A stretch of 64,000 nucleotides of DNA from JBGAPH01 sp046349955 (GCA_046349955.1 JAXMBI010000002.1:124001-188000), one strand, 5' to 3'; shown: positions 24,916 through 34,592, counted from the first letter of the stretch. A program made the numbers and translations. The notes: generated by a model from the letters alone, not told the origin.

Positions 24916-26481
24916 ATGAAAACGCTGCTGTTCGGCCTCGATGGGGCCACGTTTACGGTGCTCGATCATCTGGTCGCCCTTGGGGTCATGCCCAACCTCG
25001 GGCGCTTCCTCGAGCGCTCCTGCCGGGCGGCGCTCGCCTCGACCGCGCTGCCGGTCACGCCGCAGGCCTGGACCAGCATGTCGACCAGCCGAACGGCGGG
25101 CCACCACGGCCTGCACGACTTCATTCGCCGCGAGCAATCGAACGGCACGGTCTTCTGGCGCGTGAACGACGCCCGCGACAACCACTGTGAGACGATCTGG
25201 AAGTACGCCTCGCGCAACGATCGCCGGGTAACCGTGCTCAACTACTTCGGCGTGGCGCCGCCGGAGCCAATCAACGGACATTCGATGCCGGGCTTCGTGT
25301 CGGGCCGGCACCTGCGCCGCGCCACCTGGCCGAGCGATCTATTCGCCCGCTTGCAGGACTTGCCCGGGCTCGACATGAAGATTCTGGGGCTCGATCTCGA
25401 CGTCGAGCGGCTCGCCCTGCAGGACATGGCCGACGACGATTGGGCGCCCTGGATTCGGCATCACATTCAGCGCGAGCAAGCCTGGTTCCGCGTGCTCGAA
25501 TACCTGATGGTTCACGAGCCGAGCGACCTGACGGCGATCGTGCTCGACGGCGTTGACAAGATTCAGCACTTGGCCTGGCGCTACCTCGATCCCGCGCTGC
25601 TGCCCGAGAAGCCGAATGCTTGGGAGCAAGAGATCATCGGACTGGTGCGGAGCTACTTCCGCCAGGTGGACGACTTCCTGGGGCGGCTGGTGGACCTGGT
25701 GGGCCCCGAGGCCCGCGTGGTGATCGCCTCGGACCACGGCTTCACCCAGACAACCGAAGTCGTGTACATCAACCGCTGGCTGGCCGATCAAGGGTGGCTC
25801 ACCTTCCGCGAGCAGGTGGCCGAGGACGACACGAACGCGCTGTTCAGCCCGCGGCTGGCTGATCTGGCCAACGCCATCGACCTCGACCGCACCAAGGCCT
25901 ACGCCTTGCTCCCGAGCTGCAACGGAATCTACTTGAACGTCCCGCCTGAAGCGCAAGCGGCGTTCCGCGCCGAGTTGGTCGAGCGACTCGCCACGCTCCG
26001 CGCTCCCGACGGCGGGCAGGTGATCACCGAAGTCAAAATCCGCGAGGAATGGTTCCCCGGCCCGTACATGGATCGCATCCCCGACCTCACGCTCACGCTC
26101 CGCGACCACGGCTTCATCTCGGTGCTCAACTCCGCCGCAGCGGTAGCGCCCCGGCAGCGGCCCTCGGGAACGCATCACCCGCACGGAGTAGTCGTGGTGT
26201 CGGGCCCCGGAGTCCGGGCAGGACAGCAGGCCGGCTTGCAGAGCATTCTCGACATTGCGCCGCTCCTGGCTCATAGCCTCGAGCTGCCCGTCCCCGAGGA
26301 ATACGAGGGCCGCTTCCCTGAGGCCATGTTCGAGGAAGCGTTCCTGCAGGAGCATCCGCTCGCGCTGGGCCAGGCGTCTGCGGAGGGCGTCGCCTGGGAG
26401 GGCGAGCTGGCGGCCGTGTCGGAGGAGGACGACCAGGCGATCATTCTCGAGCGTCTGAAGAGCCTGGGATACATCGAGTAA
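24916..26481 (+). CDS. Alkaline-phosphatase-superfamily phosphodiesterase 1
   Basis: A 521-residue enzyme of the type I phosphodiesterase/nucleotide pyrophosphatase clan. Metal-site motifs are visible: LLFGLDGATFTVLD near the N-terminus, the TPQAWTSM nucleophile segment near residue 50, IVLDGVDKIQH near 200, VVIASDHGF near 275 and a late GTHHPHGVVVVSGPG near 425. No signal peptide is seen, so it is probably cytoplasmic. It starts 16 bases after megasynthase 2 and is clearly similar along its length to the gene at 29397, so the pair arose by duplication. The substrate is not predictable. Phosphate-ester cleavage on a lipid, nucleotide or pantetheine-linked intermediate would fit the context (inference). 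Confidence 0.8.
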   Translation: MKTLLFGLDGATFTVLDHLVALGVMPNLGRFLERSCRAALASTALPVTPQAWTSMSTSRTAGHHGLHDFIRREQSNGTVFWRVNDARDNHCETIWKYASRNDRRVTVLNYFGVAPPEPINGHSMPGFVSGRHLRRATWPSDLFARLQDLPGLDMKILGLDLDVERLALQDMADDDWAPWIRHHIQREQAWFRVLEYLMVHEPSDLTAIVLDGVDKIQHLAWRYLDPALLPEKPNAWEQEIIGLVRSYFRQVDDFLGRLVDLVGPEARVVIASDHGFTQTTEVVYINRWLADQGWLTFREQVAEDDTNALFSPRLADLANAIDLDRTKAYALLPSCNGIYLNVPPEAQAAFRAELVERLATLRAPDGGQVITEVKIREEWFPGPYMDRIPDLTLTLRDHGFISVLNSAAAVAPRQRPSGTHHPHGVVVVSGPGVRAGQQAGLQSILDIAPLLAHSLELPVPEEYEGRFPEAMFEEAFLQEHPLALGQASAEGVAWEGELAAVSEEDDQAIILERLKSLGYIE

Positions 26482-26553
26482 GCATCCGCGAGTCTGCACA
26501 TCCACCTTCGACCCACGCAAACGTCTCACGACCCGAAAGACGGGAGTGACCCC

Positions 26554-29013
26554 ATGATCCTCCAAGCCGAACCACAGCCCAAATCCCATGGCCTGAGCCT
26601 GGGCAATTTTCGCTGCATCGCCAACCATGGTTTTGGCGATGCGGCCAACGGCTATGCATGGAGCGGCGCATGGCATCGTGGCCACCTGTACGTGGGCACC
26701 AATCGCCACACGCTGGCAATTCTGAAGAAGCGCGTACTCGTCGACACTCCGGCCCGGATGTGGCCGGTGCCGATCCCGGAATCCGATGATGTGCTCGACC
26801 TACGGGCGCATATTTGGCGCTACGAGCCCGTCAGCGGCCGCTGGGATCGCGTTTTCCAGTCGCCCATGACCGACGGTCTGGAAAACCGCCGCGTACCCGT
26901 GGCCTACGGCTTTCGCAACATGGTGGTGTTCCAGGGCGAGAGCGACGACGAGCCGGCGATCTATACGATTCCAGCCTGCGGCTCCTACGGCAAGGGGCCC
27001 GTGCTCATGCGCTCGGGCGACGGCGAGCAGTTCGACGTGATCAGCGAGCCGGGCCTCGGCCTGGGAGACCCGAACATCACCACGTTCCGCGGCGTGGTCC
27101 CTTTCAAGGGGCGGCTGTTTATCTCGCCTTCGGGCTCGCGCGGTAAATGCAACATGGCGTTCAACGCAACGGTCATGTGCAGCGCCGACCCTCGCGGAGG
27201 GGCCTGGGAGTTCAGCAGCCTGCCGGGATTCGGCGATCCGGTCAATCTCGGCGTCTTCGAGTTGGGCGTGTTCAATGGCCACCTTTACGCCGGCACGATC
27301 AATGTCCGCGGCGGCTGCCAGCTGTGGAAGACCAGGGGTGAGGGCGACCCACCGCACCGCTGGACCAAGGTCTTCGACCGGGGGGCCGACCGGGGGCCCT
27401 ACAATCAAACCATCGTTTGCATGACGGAGTACAAGGGCGCCCTATACGTTGGCACGGGCATTCAGAACGGCGGACGCGACCAGCAGAACAACGTGGGCCC
27501 CGGCGCTTCGGAGATCATTCGCGTTTGGCCCGACGACACCTGGGAGGTGGTCGTCGGCGAGCCGCGGATGACACGGTTGGGCTTCCAATCCCCGCTCAGT
27601 GGGATGGGGCCAGGCTTCAACAATCCCTTCTGCGGGTACTTCTGGCGGATCACCGCGCACGAAGACTCGCTTTACGTGGGCAACTTCGACTCCTCGAGCT
27701 TCCTTCCCTACGTCGACGTATCGCACTGGCCTGAGTGGGTGCAGCGGATGATCCAGCGCGAAGGCATGGATCGCTTCCTGCAATATCGGGGCGGCTGCGA
27801 GCTGTGGCGCACGCACGACGGCGACAACTGGACGGCCATCACCCGCAACGGCTTCGGCAATCCGTTCAACTTCGGCATTCGCACGCTCGTTTCCACGCCG
27901 CAAGGCCTGTACGTAGGCACGGCGAATCCCTTCGGCCCGCAAGTGGCGGTCGAAGGGCCCGGCGGCTGGCGGTATGAGGAGAACCTGCGCGGCGGCACCG
28001 AGGTATGGCGCGGCGATCAGCATACCGTGGGCGACGCCGCGGCCGCCCCACCCATGATGGATGGGTCCGAGCAGTTCACCTGGCTGGGAGACAACGGCGC
28101 GCCGCGGCTCGACGTGACCGAGCAACACGAAGACGCGCTGGCCTTGGCAGCCGCGCCGCTCGCCGAAGGAGGAGGCCCCGGCGGCGACCTGCTCGATGCC
28201 TTGGCCGACGAGGCCTTTGCCAAGCATGCCGCGTTGGCCAAACCCGCCGCGCCCCAACCCTCCGCAAACGGGTCGGCCGGCGGAAGGTCGGATCACCGGC
28301 TGCTGGGCATGTTCTCGGGGCCTGAGTTCGAGGTGCGGCAGTTCTTTCGCAGCGCGATGCGCAACGTCGGCTACTGGCGGCACGCCGCCGTGCAGCCCGA
28401 CCAGGCCTCGCACCAATTGCTCGACGAGTTGTGGCGGATGCTCCCCGAGAATTGCTTTACCGATAAGGCCGTGCAGGCGATCGTTTTGGCCGACGACGCC
28501 GACAATCTCGGGCCTTGGCTGCAAGAACGCTTGCCCGGCGCGACGGCCCAACTTTGGCCGGCGCGCGAAGCCACAGCGCGGCTCGCCGCGGCCGAGCCGG
28601 CGGATCTCTTGTTGTGGATCGAGGGCCCGAGCCTGGGTACGCGGGCGGCCAATTTGGCCGCGGCGCGGCGGGCGCTGCGGCCCGGGGGCTGGCTCGTCGT
28701 CTCCGACTTCGTCGGCGGTCCCTTCGATCTGCACGGCCGCCAACAGTCGCCGCGGCTTGCGCAGACCCTGCTTGTCGACTACTTCGCCGATCTGAGCGCC
28801 GCCGGCTTCCAGGAATCCCAGGTTCACGACATCACGCGCCGCTCCTGGCTCCCCTTCGTGGAGCAGAGCCGCCGCTACTTCCTGACCAAGCTGCTGTTCC
28901 ACGAGATGGACGAAGACCGCCACCGAGAGGTGCTGCGGGCGCTCCCCGGCGGCGGCCTGGCCGTCGAGGCCTACTTCGTGGCCGTCGCCCAAGCGGGCGA
29001 AGCCTCAGCATAA
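26554..29013 (+). CDS. Beta-propeller protein fused to a methyltransferase-like C-terminal domain
   Basis: An 819-residue protein. Residues 1-500 contain repeated segments of the type GHLYVGTNR, GHLYAGTIN, GALYVGTGI, DSLYVGNFD and GLYVGTANP, each followed by a WR/LWKT-type strand, which reads as a beta-propeller. After a Gly/Pro-rich linker (500-585), residues 590-815 resemble the second half of a class I SAM methyltransferase (ARRALRPGGWLVVSDF, LSAAGFQESQVHDIT, FVEQSRRYFLTKLLF). A canonical glycine-rich SAM motif is not visible where expected (VLADDADN instead), so catalytic activity is doubtful. It lies inside the megasynthase cluster between the first phosphodiesterase and the free ACP. 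I know no family with this exact architecture. Confidence 0.7.
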   Translation: MILQAEPQPKSHGLSLGNFRCIANHGFGDAANGYAWSGAWHRGHLYVGTNRHTLAILKKRVLVDTPARMWPVPIPESDDVLDLRAHIWRYEPVSGRWDRVFQSPMTDGLENRRVPVAYGFRNMVVFQGESDDEPAIYTIPACGSYGKGPVLMRSGDGEQFDVISEPGLGLGDPNITTFRGVVPFKGRLFISPSGSRGKCNMAFNATVMCSADPRGGAWEFSSLPGFGDPVNLGVFELGVFNGHLYAGTINVRGGCQLWKTRGEGDPPHRWTKVFDRGADRGPYNQTIVCMTEYKGALYVGTGIQNGGRDQQNNVGPGASEIIRVWPDDTWEVVVGEPRMTRLGFQSPLSGMGPGFNNPFCGYFWRITAHEDSLYVGNFDSSSFLPYVDVSHWPEWVQRMIQREGMDRFLQYRGGCELWRTHDGDNWTAITRNGFGNPFNFGIRTLVSTPQGLYVGTANPFGPQVAVEGPGGWRYEENLRGGTEVWRGDQHTVGDAAAAPPMMDGSEQFTWLGDNGAPRLDVTEQHEDALALAAAPLAEGGGPGGDLLDALADEAFAKHAALAKPAAPQPSANGSAGGRSDHRLLGMFSGPEFEVRQFFRSAMRNVGYWRHAAVQPDQASHQLLDELWRMLPENCFTDKAVQAIVLADDADNLGPWLQERLPGATAQLWPAREATARLAAAEPADLLLWIEGPSLGTRAANLAAARRALRPGGWLVVSDFVGGPFDLHGRQQSPRLAQTLLVDYFADLSAAGFQESQVHDITRRSWLPFVEQSRRYFLTKLLFHEMDEDRHREVLRALPGGGLAVEAYFVAVAQAGEASA

Positions 29014-29056
29014 CTGCGTACAAACGATCGTTTCTTCAGACCTCGGAGCCTTGCCC

Positions 29057-29368
29057 GTGAGCATGTCGACCGAAACCTACGACCGCGAAACCGTGTTTCG
29101 CAGTCTCGTGCAGATCCTGCAGGACATGACCAGTGACTGGGACAGCGACTTTTCTGGCGGCATTCAGCCCGAGACGTGGCTGATCGGCGAGTTGGGCTTC
29201 GAATCGATCGACGTCGTGCAGCTCATCGTGGCGATCGAAGAGCACTTCCAGTCGCGCGGCTTTCCCTTCGCCGACCTGGTGATGCAGGACGGCCGCTACG
29301 TCGAGGACCTGCAGGTCCAGCAGATCGTGTCGTTCCTGCACAAGAACCTGAACGCAGGCGGCCAGTAA
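29057..29368 (+). CDS. Free-standing acyl carrier protein
   Basis: About 103 residues with a typical ACP helical core. The phosphopantetheine serine is in ELGFESIDVVQL, differing from the LGIDSIKRVEI motif of the megasynthase ACPs, so it is not a broken-off copy of them. The C-terminal helix includes VQQIVSFLHK. GTG at 29057 is preferred because GGAG (29045-29048) lies 8 bases upstream; ATG at 29063 is the alternative. A discrete ACP between two phosphodiesterase genes suggests hand-over of the product or loading of a second acyl group (inference). The PPTase domain of megasynthase 2 is the nearest candidate activator. Confidence 0.9.
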   Translation: MSMSTETYDRETVFRSLVQILQDMTSDWDSDFSGGIQPETWLIGELGFESIDVVQLIVAIEEHFQSRGFPFADLVMQDGRYVEDLQVQQIVSFLHKNLNAGGQ

Positions 29369-29396
29369 CTAGTCTTTCGTCTCACGCAAGTTTGCC

Positions 29397-30974
29397 ATGC
29401 ACCCTACGTTGCTGATCGGCCTCGACGGCGCCACCTCTACCGTGCTCGATCCCTTGTTGCGCGCGGGGCACATGCCCAACTTGGCGCGGCTGATCGACGG
29501 CGGCTCGCGCGGGGAGCTGCGCTCCACGCCGCACCCGCTCACGCCCCCGGCCTGGGCCACGCTGGCCACGGGGCACTGGCCGGGCGGCCACGGCATCTAT
29601 GACTTTCTCCGTGTCGAACTGGCCGGCGAGCGCAGCTTCTTCACGCTCAACGACGCCCGCGACATTCGCGTGGAAACCATTTGGTCGCGCGTCAGCCGCT
29701 TGGGGGGCAAGGTGACCGTGATCAACTTCCCGCTCACGGCCCCGGCCCCCGACGTGCGGGGCACCGTCGTCCCCGGGCTCATGTCGTGGAAGCATCTGCG
29801 CCGCAACGTGCGTCCGGTCGAGTTCTACGACGAGCTCAAAGCCCTGCCCGACTTCGACCCCAAGAAGTTGAGCTGGGAGTTCGAGATGGAAACCGCGGTG
29901 CAAAACACTCCCGAGGACGAACTCGAGCCGTGGGTGCATTTCCACCTGGAGCGCGAGGCGCAGTGGTTCGCTATCGTGCGGCACGCGGTCCGCAGCCGCC
30001 CGGCCGACCTGACGGCCGTGATGTTCGACGGCGTCGACAAGCTGCAGCATGCCTGCTGGCGGTTCCTTGATCCGGCCTATCAGCCGCAGCAGCCAACGCC
30101 GCTCGAAGCGCGGCTGCGCGAACTGTGCGAGGAGTACTTCCGGCGGCTGGACGACTTCATCGGCGAACTGCTCGGCCTGATGCCCCCCGACGTGCGCGTG
30201 GTGGTCGCCTCGGATCACGGGTTCGGCCCGTCGGTCCGCATCTTCCACGTCAACAAGTGGCTCGAGCAGCAAGGCTACTTGTTCTGGCCGAGCGCCGTGG
30301 CCGAAGGTGCCAAGAACTTCCACTTCATGCAGCCCGATATGGACCGCACGCTGGCCTTCGCGCCCAGCGCCGCCACCAACGGCGTCCATCTTCGCGTCCA
30401 ACAGAATTCGGGCGACGCCGGCATCCCCCCGCAGGATTACGAGCGCGTGCGGGCCGAACTGGCCGAAAAGCTCATGGCCGTGGTCGATCCGTTCACCGGC
30501 GAGCACTACTTCCAGGCGGTCCTGACTCGCGAGGAAGCGTTTAGCGGCGCCCAAATGCACCGCGCCCCGGACCTCACGCTCGTTCCGATCGACCACAGCT
30601 TCGTCTCGGTGCTCGATCGCGAACCGATCTTCGTCAAGCGCGATCCGCCCCGCGGCACACATTATCCGCTCGGCATCGTCATGGCCTCGGGGCCGGGCAT
30701 TCGCGCTGGGGCGCGCGTGCCTGAGCAGTCGATCGTCGACGTGGCGGCCACGCTGCTCTACTGCTTGGGCTTACCAACGCCGGCCGACTACGAAGGCTCG
30801 GTGATGGAGGCCGTACTCGAGCCCGCCCAATTGGCCGCGCAGCCGGTGGTCCGCGAGCAAACGGAAGGGGCCGCGCCGGAACTGTGCGCAGTGGCCTCTG
30901 CGTCGGCAGGGCTCGACGCCGACGAGGAAGCCGAGATCATGGCCCGCCTGCGTGACCTGGGCTACGTGGAATAA
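29397..30974 (+). CDS. Alkaline-phosphatase-superfamily phosphodiesterase 2
   Basis: A 525-residue paralogue of the protein at 24916. Matching signatures are LLIGLDGATSTVLDPL, the LTPPAWATLATG nucleophile segment, FFTLNDARDIRVETIW, TAVMFDGVDKLQH, VVVASDHGFG and RGTHYPLGIVMASGPG. Both proteins end in a short acidic tail closing with LGY(I/V)E. No signal peptide is seen. The gene begins 28 bases after the ACP and ends just before the alpha/beta hydrolase. Keeping two diverged copies around the same ACP suggests different substrates or a heterodimer (inference). Confidence 0.8.
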   Translation: MHPTLLIGLDGATSTVLDPLLRAGHMPNLARLIDGGSRGELRSTPHPLTPPAWATLATGHWPGGHGIYDFLRVELAGERSFFTLNDARDIRVETIWSRVSRLGGKVTVINFPLTAPAPDVRGTVVPGLMSWKHLRRNVRPVEFYDELKALPDFDPKKLSWEFEMETAVQNTPEDELEPWVHFHLEREAQWFAIVRHAVRSRPADLTAVMFDGVDKLQHACWRFLDPAYQPQQPTPLEARLRELCEEYFRRLDDFIGELLGLMPPDVRVVVASDHGFGPSVRIFHVNKWLEQQGYLFWPSAVAEGAKNFHFMQPDMDRTLAFAPSAATNGVHLRVQQNSGDAGIPPQDYERVRAELAEKLMAVVDPFTGEHYFQAVLTREEAFSGAQMHRAPDLTLVPIDHSFVSVLDREPIFVKRDPPRGTHYPLGIVMASGPGIRAGARVPEQSIVDVAATLLYCLGLPTPADYEGSVMEAVLEPAQLAAQPVVREQTEGAAPELCAVASASAGLDADEEAEIMARLRDLGYVE

Positions 30975-30993
30975 CGAACAAACTCCCTCACGC

Positions 30994-31917
30994 ATGCCCC
31001 GCATCGTCGTCAACGGCGCCGCCCTGAACTTCCGCGAAACTGGTCGCGGCGAGTTGGTCGTGTTGTTGCACGGCCTGGGGGCGCATCTCGGGTTCTGGGA
31101 ACTGCACCTGGTCGAGGAGCTTGCCGCGCGGTTTCGAGTGGTCTGCTTGGACCTGCGCGGCCACGGTTACAGCGATATGCCGGCCAGCGGTTATCGCCCG
31201 GTTGATATCGCGCAGGATGTGCTGGCCTTGTTCGATGAGCTCGATGCCGACCGGGCGCACCTCGTGGGGCATAGCTACGGCGGCGCCGTGGCGCTCGAGT
31301 TGGCCGTGGCGCGGCCCGACCGCGTGGCCTCGCTCGTCGTGGCCGACACCCGCGTCCGCTGTTTGCAACCGCAGCAGGTCCTGCTGGCGTCGGGCGCCTG
31401 GCCCGATTTCTCGCGGCGGATGGCCCGCCAGGGCGTGCCGCTCAGCGACGCCGATCTCGAAATTGGCGCCCGGCTGCTGGAGATGCTGGGCGCCGCCCGC
31501 TGGGACGAAGCTCGCCAGCGCCTGGCCGATCGTTTTCAGTTTCTGCCCTTCGCCCGCGGCAGCCAGCGGCGGATGCTCGCCAAGTGGCGGCGGCTGATGG
31601 CCGAGACCACCGCCCCGGAAGACTTTCAAGTCGGCAGCAGCCTCTCGCCCGAACAGCTCGCGCTGCTGCAACAGCCGCTCTTGTGTGTGTATGGAGAGCG
31701 ATCGCCCTACCTGGAAAGCGGCCAGCGTTTGGCCGCAACGGCAGCAGCCGGCCGCCTCGAGACGGTGGCCGACGCAGGGCATTTCCACGTGCTCGTGCAA
31801 CCCGAGCGCTTTCGCCGTGAGGTTTGTGAGTTCCTGGCGACGCCGCATCGGCAGGCTCGGCACGCCCCTCGCGGCGAGCGGACCGTGCGGAATGTCGCCA
31901 CGGCGGTTCCCCGATGA
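30994..31917 (+). CDS. Alpha/beta hydrolase, candidate release thioesterase
   Basis: A 307-residue alpha/beta hydrolase. The oxyanion region is VVLLHGLGAHLGFWE, the nucleophile elbow GHSYGG lies near residue 93, and the late catalytic His is in DAGHFHVL near residue 265. The start is set at ATG 30994; the frame extends upstream into the preceding gene. Its TGA overlaps the ATG of the next gene (ATGA). Neither megasynthase ends in a thioesterase domain, so this enzyme is a reasonable candidate for chain release or transesterification (inference from context). No signal peptide is seen. Confidence 0.82.
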   Translation: MPRIVVNGAALNFRETGRGELVVLLHGLGAHLGFWELHLVEELAARFRVVCLDLRGHGYSDMPASGYRPVDIAQDVLALFDELDADRAHLVGHSYGGAVALELAVARPDRVASLVVADTRVRCLQPQQVLLASGAWPDFSRRMARQGVPLSDADLEIGARLLEMLGAARWDEARQRLADRFQFLPFARGSQRRMLAKWRRLMAETTAPEDFQVGSSLSPEQLALLQQPLLCVYGERSPYLESGQRLAATAAAGRLETVADAGHFHVLVQPERFRREVCEFLATPHRQARHAPRGERTVRNVATAVPR

Positions 31918-33569
31918 GCGCAGCCTCCCTCGCGCCTGCGGGCGCGCCGCGCGTAGCCCTCGTCACCGGAGGGGGCTCCGGAATTGGCCAGGCCACCTGC
32001 CTGTCGCTCGCCGCGGCGGGCTATCGCGTGGCGATTCTGGGCCGCAATCAGGCTCGCCTCGACGAAACCGCGCAGTTGATTGGCGAACAAGCCGGTGCGC
32101 AGGCGGCGGCTCTCACGTGCGGCGCAGACGTCACACGAGCGGCTGACGTGCAAAGCGCGGTTGCCCGCGTGCTCGACGTCTGGGGGCGGCTCGACGTGTT
32201 GGTCACGGCCGCCGGCATCCTCCGCGCCCCCGGCAGCCCGATGCGCGCGGTGCATCAAACGGAGCCCAGCGCTTGGCAGCAAGTGATCGACATCAATCTG
32301 CTCGGCACCATGCTTTGCGCCGAGGCCGCGCTGCCGGCAATGCGCGCAGCAGGGGGCGGAGACATTGTCACCATCGCGTCGCTGGCGGCGCTGCGGCCGC
32401 TGGCCTATGATGCCGCGTACAGCGCTTCGAAGCTGGCGGTCGTCGAGTGGACCGAATCGCTGGCGGCCGAGGTGGCTGCCGAGTTCATCCGCGCCCAGGT
32501 CGTAATCGCCGGACCCTTCCGCACCGATTTGGCCGGCCAACGCTGGAGCGGCCAGGCGTCGGCCGCGGCGGCCTTTCCCCCGCCGTCCCGAGTCGCGGAC
32601 TTCATCCGCTATTTGGTCACCCGGCCGCGCGACGTGCGGTTGGCCCGCCCCGTCATTCAACCGCTCGCCGAATGGGCGGCCGGAGTCAAGAGCGGCGTTT
32701 CTGCGCCGCCGGCCCCGACCGCAACCGAGAATCAAGAATCCCGCCAACCCGAGGCCTCTATGGGCAACGCAATGGGCAAGCTGCAAGGTCAGGTCGTGTT
32801 GGTCACCGGAGCAGCAGGCGGCATCGGCCGCGCCACCTGCCGTGCCGTGGCCGAACTAGGGGCGGCCGTCGTAGCGGCCGACGTCGACGCCGTGCGGCTC
32901 GACGATTGCCTGGCGGACATTCGCCAGGCCTCCACCTGCGACGAAGCGCCGCTGGCCTGTGGACTCGACGTTCGCGACGAGGCCTCGGTGGCCGCGCTCG
33001 TGGCCGCGATCGAAGAGCGGTTCGGCCGGCTCGACGCGCTCGTTCATTGCGCCGGCGTGTTGCGGGCCCGGGGCACTCCCCCCAAGCCGGTCGCCAGCAC
33101 CAGCCTCGACGAGTGGAACGAGGTGGTCGACATCAACTTGTTAGGCACGTTCCTGCTCAACCGCGCCGTGGTGCCGCTGCTCATCAAGCAGCGCGGCGGC
33201 AGCATCATCAACGTGTCGTCGGTCTCGGGGCTGAAGGGCCGCGCGCACGACGGCGCGTACTGCGCGTCGAAATTCGGCGTGATCGGCCTGTCGCAGAGCC
33301 TGGCCGACGAGGTCCGTAGTTATGGCATTCGCGTGCAGGCGCTGATGCCCGACGCGGTCGACACGCCGATCTGGGCGCAAAACCATCCGCTGCCGCCGCC
33401 GGGCGACGCGTTGCCGCCGGAACGCGTGGCCGACTTGATCGCGTTCATGCTCACTCAACCGGCCGACACGGTGCTCGTTGGTCCGGTAATTGCTCCGCTC
33501 GGGGCCCGGCGGAGAAAGCTGATGGGCAAATCGAATTCGGGCGGCGGCGCCCGAACGGAAGCCGAATAG
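31914..33569 (+). CDS. Tandem double short-chain dehydrogenase/reductase
   Basis: A 551-residue fusion of two complete SDR domains. The first (residues 10-260) has VTGGGSGIG, INLLGTM and a catalytic YSASK. The second (285-530) has VTGAAGGIG, INLLGTFLL and YCASK. Domain 2 is preceded by its own Met-rich start-like segment (MGNAMGKLQGQVVLVTG), so the fusion may have arisen from two adjacent genes. Translation is coupled to the upstream hydrolase by ATGA. Two reductase activities fit beta-keto or sugar/alcohol modifications of the megasynthase product (inference). Cofactor preference is not decided from sequence. Confidence 0.85.
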   Translation: MSAASLAPAGAPRVALVTGGGSGIGQATCLSLAAAGYRVAILGRNQARLDETAQLIGEQAGAQAAALTCGADVTRAADVQSAVARVLDVWGRLDVLVTAAGILRAPGSPMRAVHQTEPSAWQQVIDINLLGTMLCAEAALPAMRAAGGGDIVTIASLAALRPLAYDAAYSASKLAVVEWTESLAAEVAAEFIRAQVVIAGPFRTDLAGQRWSGQASAAAAFPPPSRVADFIRYLVTRPRDVRLARPVIQPLAEWAAGVKSGVSAPPAPTATENQESRQPEASMGNAMGKLQGQVVLVTGAAGGIGRATCRAVAELGAAVVAADVDAVRLDDCLADIRQASTCDEAPLACGLDVRDEASVAALVAAIEERFGRLDALVHCAGVLRARGTPPKPVASTSLDEWNEVVDINLLGTFLLNRAVVPLLIKQRGGSIINVSSVSGLKGRAHDGAYCASKFGVIGLSQSLADEVRSYGIRVQALMPDAVDTPIWAQNHPLPPPGDALPPERVADLIAFMLTQPADTVLVGPVIAPLGARRRKLMGKSNSGGGARTEAE

Positions 33570-33598
33570 CAACCGAGCTACGTCCTTAGGAGGTTCGC

Positions 33599-34558
33599 AT
33601 GGCTCGCTCCCACAAAACCTCGTGGTACGCTTACCTGGCCGTCATCATCGTGTTCGCCAGCACCGGGCTGGTCGCCTATAGTCAGCGTCAGCAGGAGGGT
33701 CCTTTGTCCGGCAATCGCGAAGTTACGCTCGAGCACGGCGGCCTCACACGACGCGCCCTGGTGCACGTGCCCCCCGGCTACGATCCGGCCAAACCCACGG
33801 CGCTCGTACTTGCGTTCCACGGCGGCCTGGGCCGCGCCGACGTGATGGAGCGGCAGACCAACTTCGACCGCGTGGCCGACAAGCACAACTTCATCGTCGC
33901 CTATCCCGACGGCACGGGCCGCGCCCGCTTCCTCACCTTCAACGCCGGCCACTGCTGCGGCTACGCCGTGCGCCAAGGGATCGACGATGTCGGCTTCACC
34001 TCGGCGCTGATCGACGAGTTGAGCCGCCAATACAAGATCGACCCCAACCGCGTTTACGCCACGGGCTTCAGCAACGGGGCCATGCTCTGCCATCGCCTGG
34101 GCGTCGAGCTGTCCGACAAGATTGCGGCCATCGCGCCGGTTTCCGGCAGCATGGCGCCGGGCCTGCAGCCGTCGCACCCCGTGCCGGTGATGATCGTTCA
34201 CGGGCTGGGCGACCGCAACGTGCCCTTCGCCGGCGGCGTGGGCGAAAACGCCGTCCAGCCGGTGCCCCACCCCGCCGGCGAGCAAACGATTGCCCGCTGG
34301 CTGCGAGCCGATGGCGATCGGCCGCAGCCCGAAACGCAGGAAGCGGCCGATTACCAAGTGCGGAAGTACCGCCCCCGCGACGGCCGGGGCTCCGAGGTCG
34401 ACGTTTACCTCATGAAGGAAGGGGGCCACACCTGGCCCGGCGGGATCGACGTCACCCCGCGACTCGGCACGGGCAAACTGGTCACGTCGTTCGACGCCAG
34501 CGAAGAGATCTGGCAGTTCTTCGCCAAGCACCCAAAGAGCGCCGCCGCGGCCAAGTGA
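33599..34558 (+). CDS. PHB-depolymerase/LpqC-type esterase, membrane-anchored or secreted
   Basis: A 319-residue protein with an N-terminal hydrophobic segment (YLAVIIVFASTGLVAYS, about 10-27) and an alpha/beta hydrolase domain of the LpqC/feruloyl-esterase class. It has LVLAFHGGLG, the nucleophile in GFSNGAMLCHR, MIVHGLGDRNVPF with the catalytic Asp, and GGHTWPGG with the catalytic His. A strong ribosome site, TAGGAGG (33587-33593), precedes the ATG by 5 bases. It follows the double SDR by 29 bases and may be the last gene of the megasynthase operon. Its location outside the cytoplasm suggests hydrolysis of an extracellular ester rather than biosynthesis. Confidence 0.82.
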   Translation: MARSHKTSWYAYLAVIIVFASTGLVAYSQRQQEGPLSGNREVTLEHGGLTRRALVHVPPGYDPAKPTALVLAFHGGLGRADVMERQTNFDRVADKHNFIVAYPDGTGRARFLTFNAGHCCGYAVRQGIDDVGFTSALIDELSRQYKIDPNRVYATGFSNGAMLCHRLGVELSDKIAAIAPVSGSMAPGLQPSHPVPVMIVHGLGDRNVPFAGGVGENAVQPVPHPAGEQTIARWLRADGDRPQPETQEAADYQVRKYRPRDGRGSEVDVYLMKEGGHTWPGGIDVTPRLGTGKLVTSFDASEEIWQFFAKHPKSAAAAK

Positions 34559-34592
34559 GCCGCCGGAAAGCTAGGTCACGCAGCTAGCGAGC

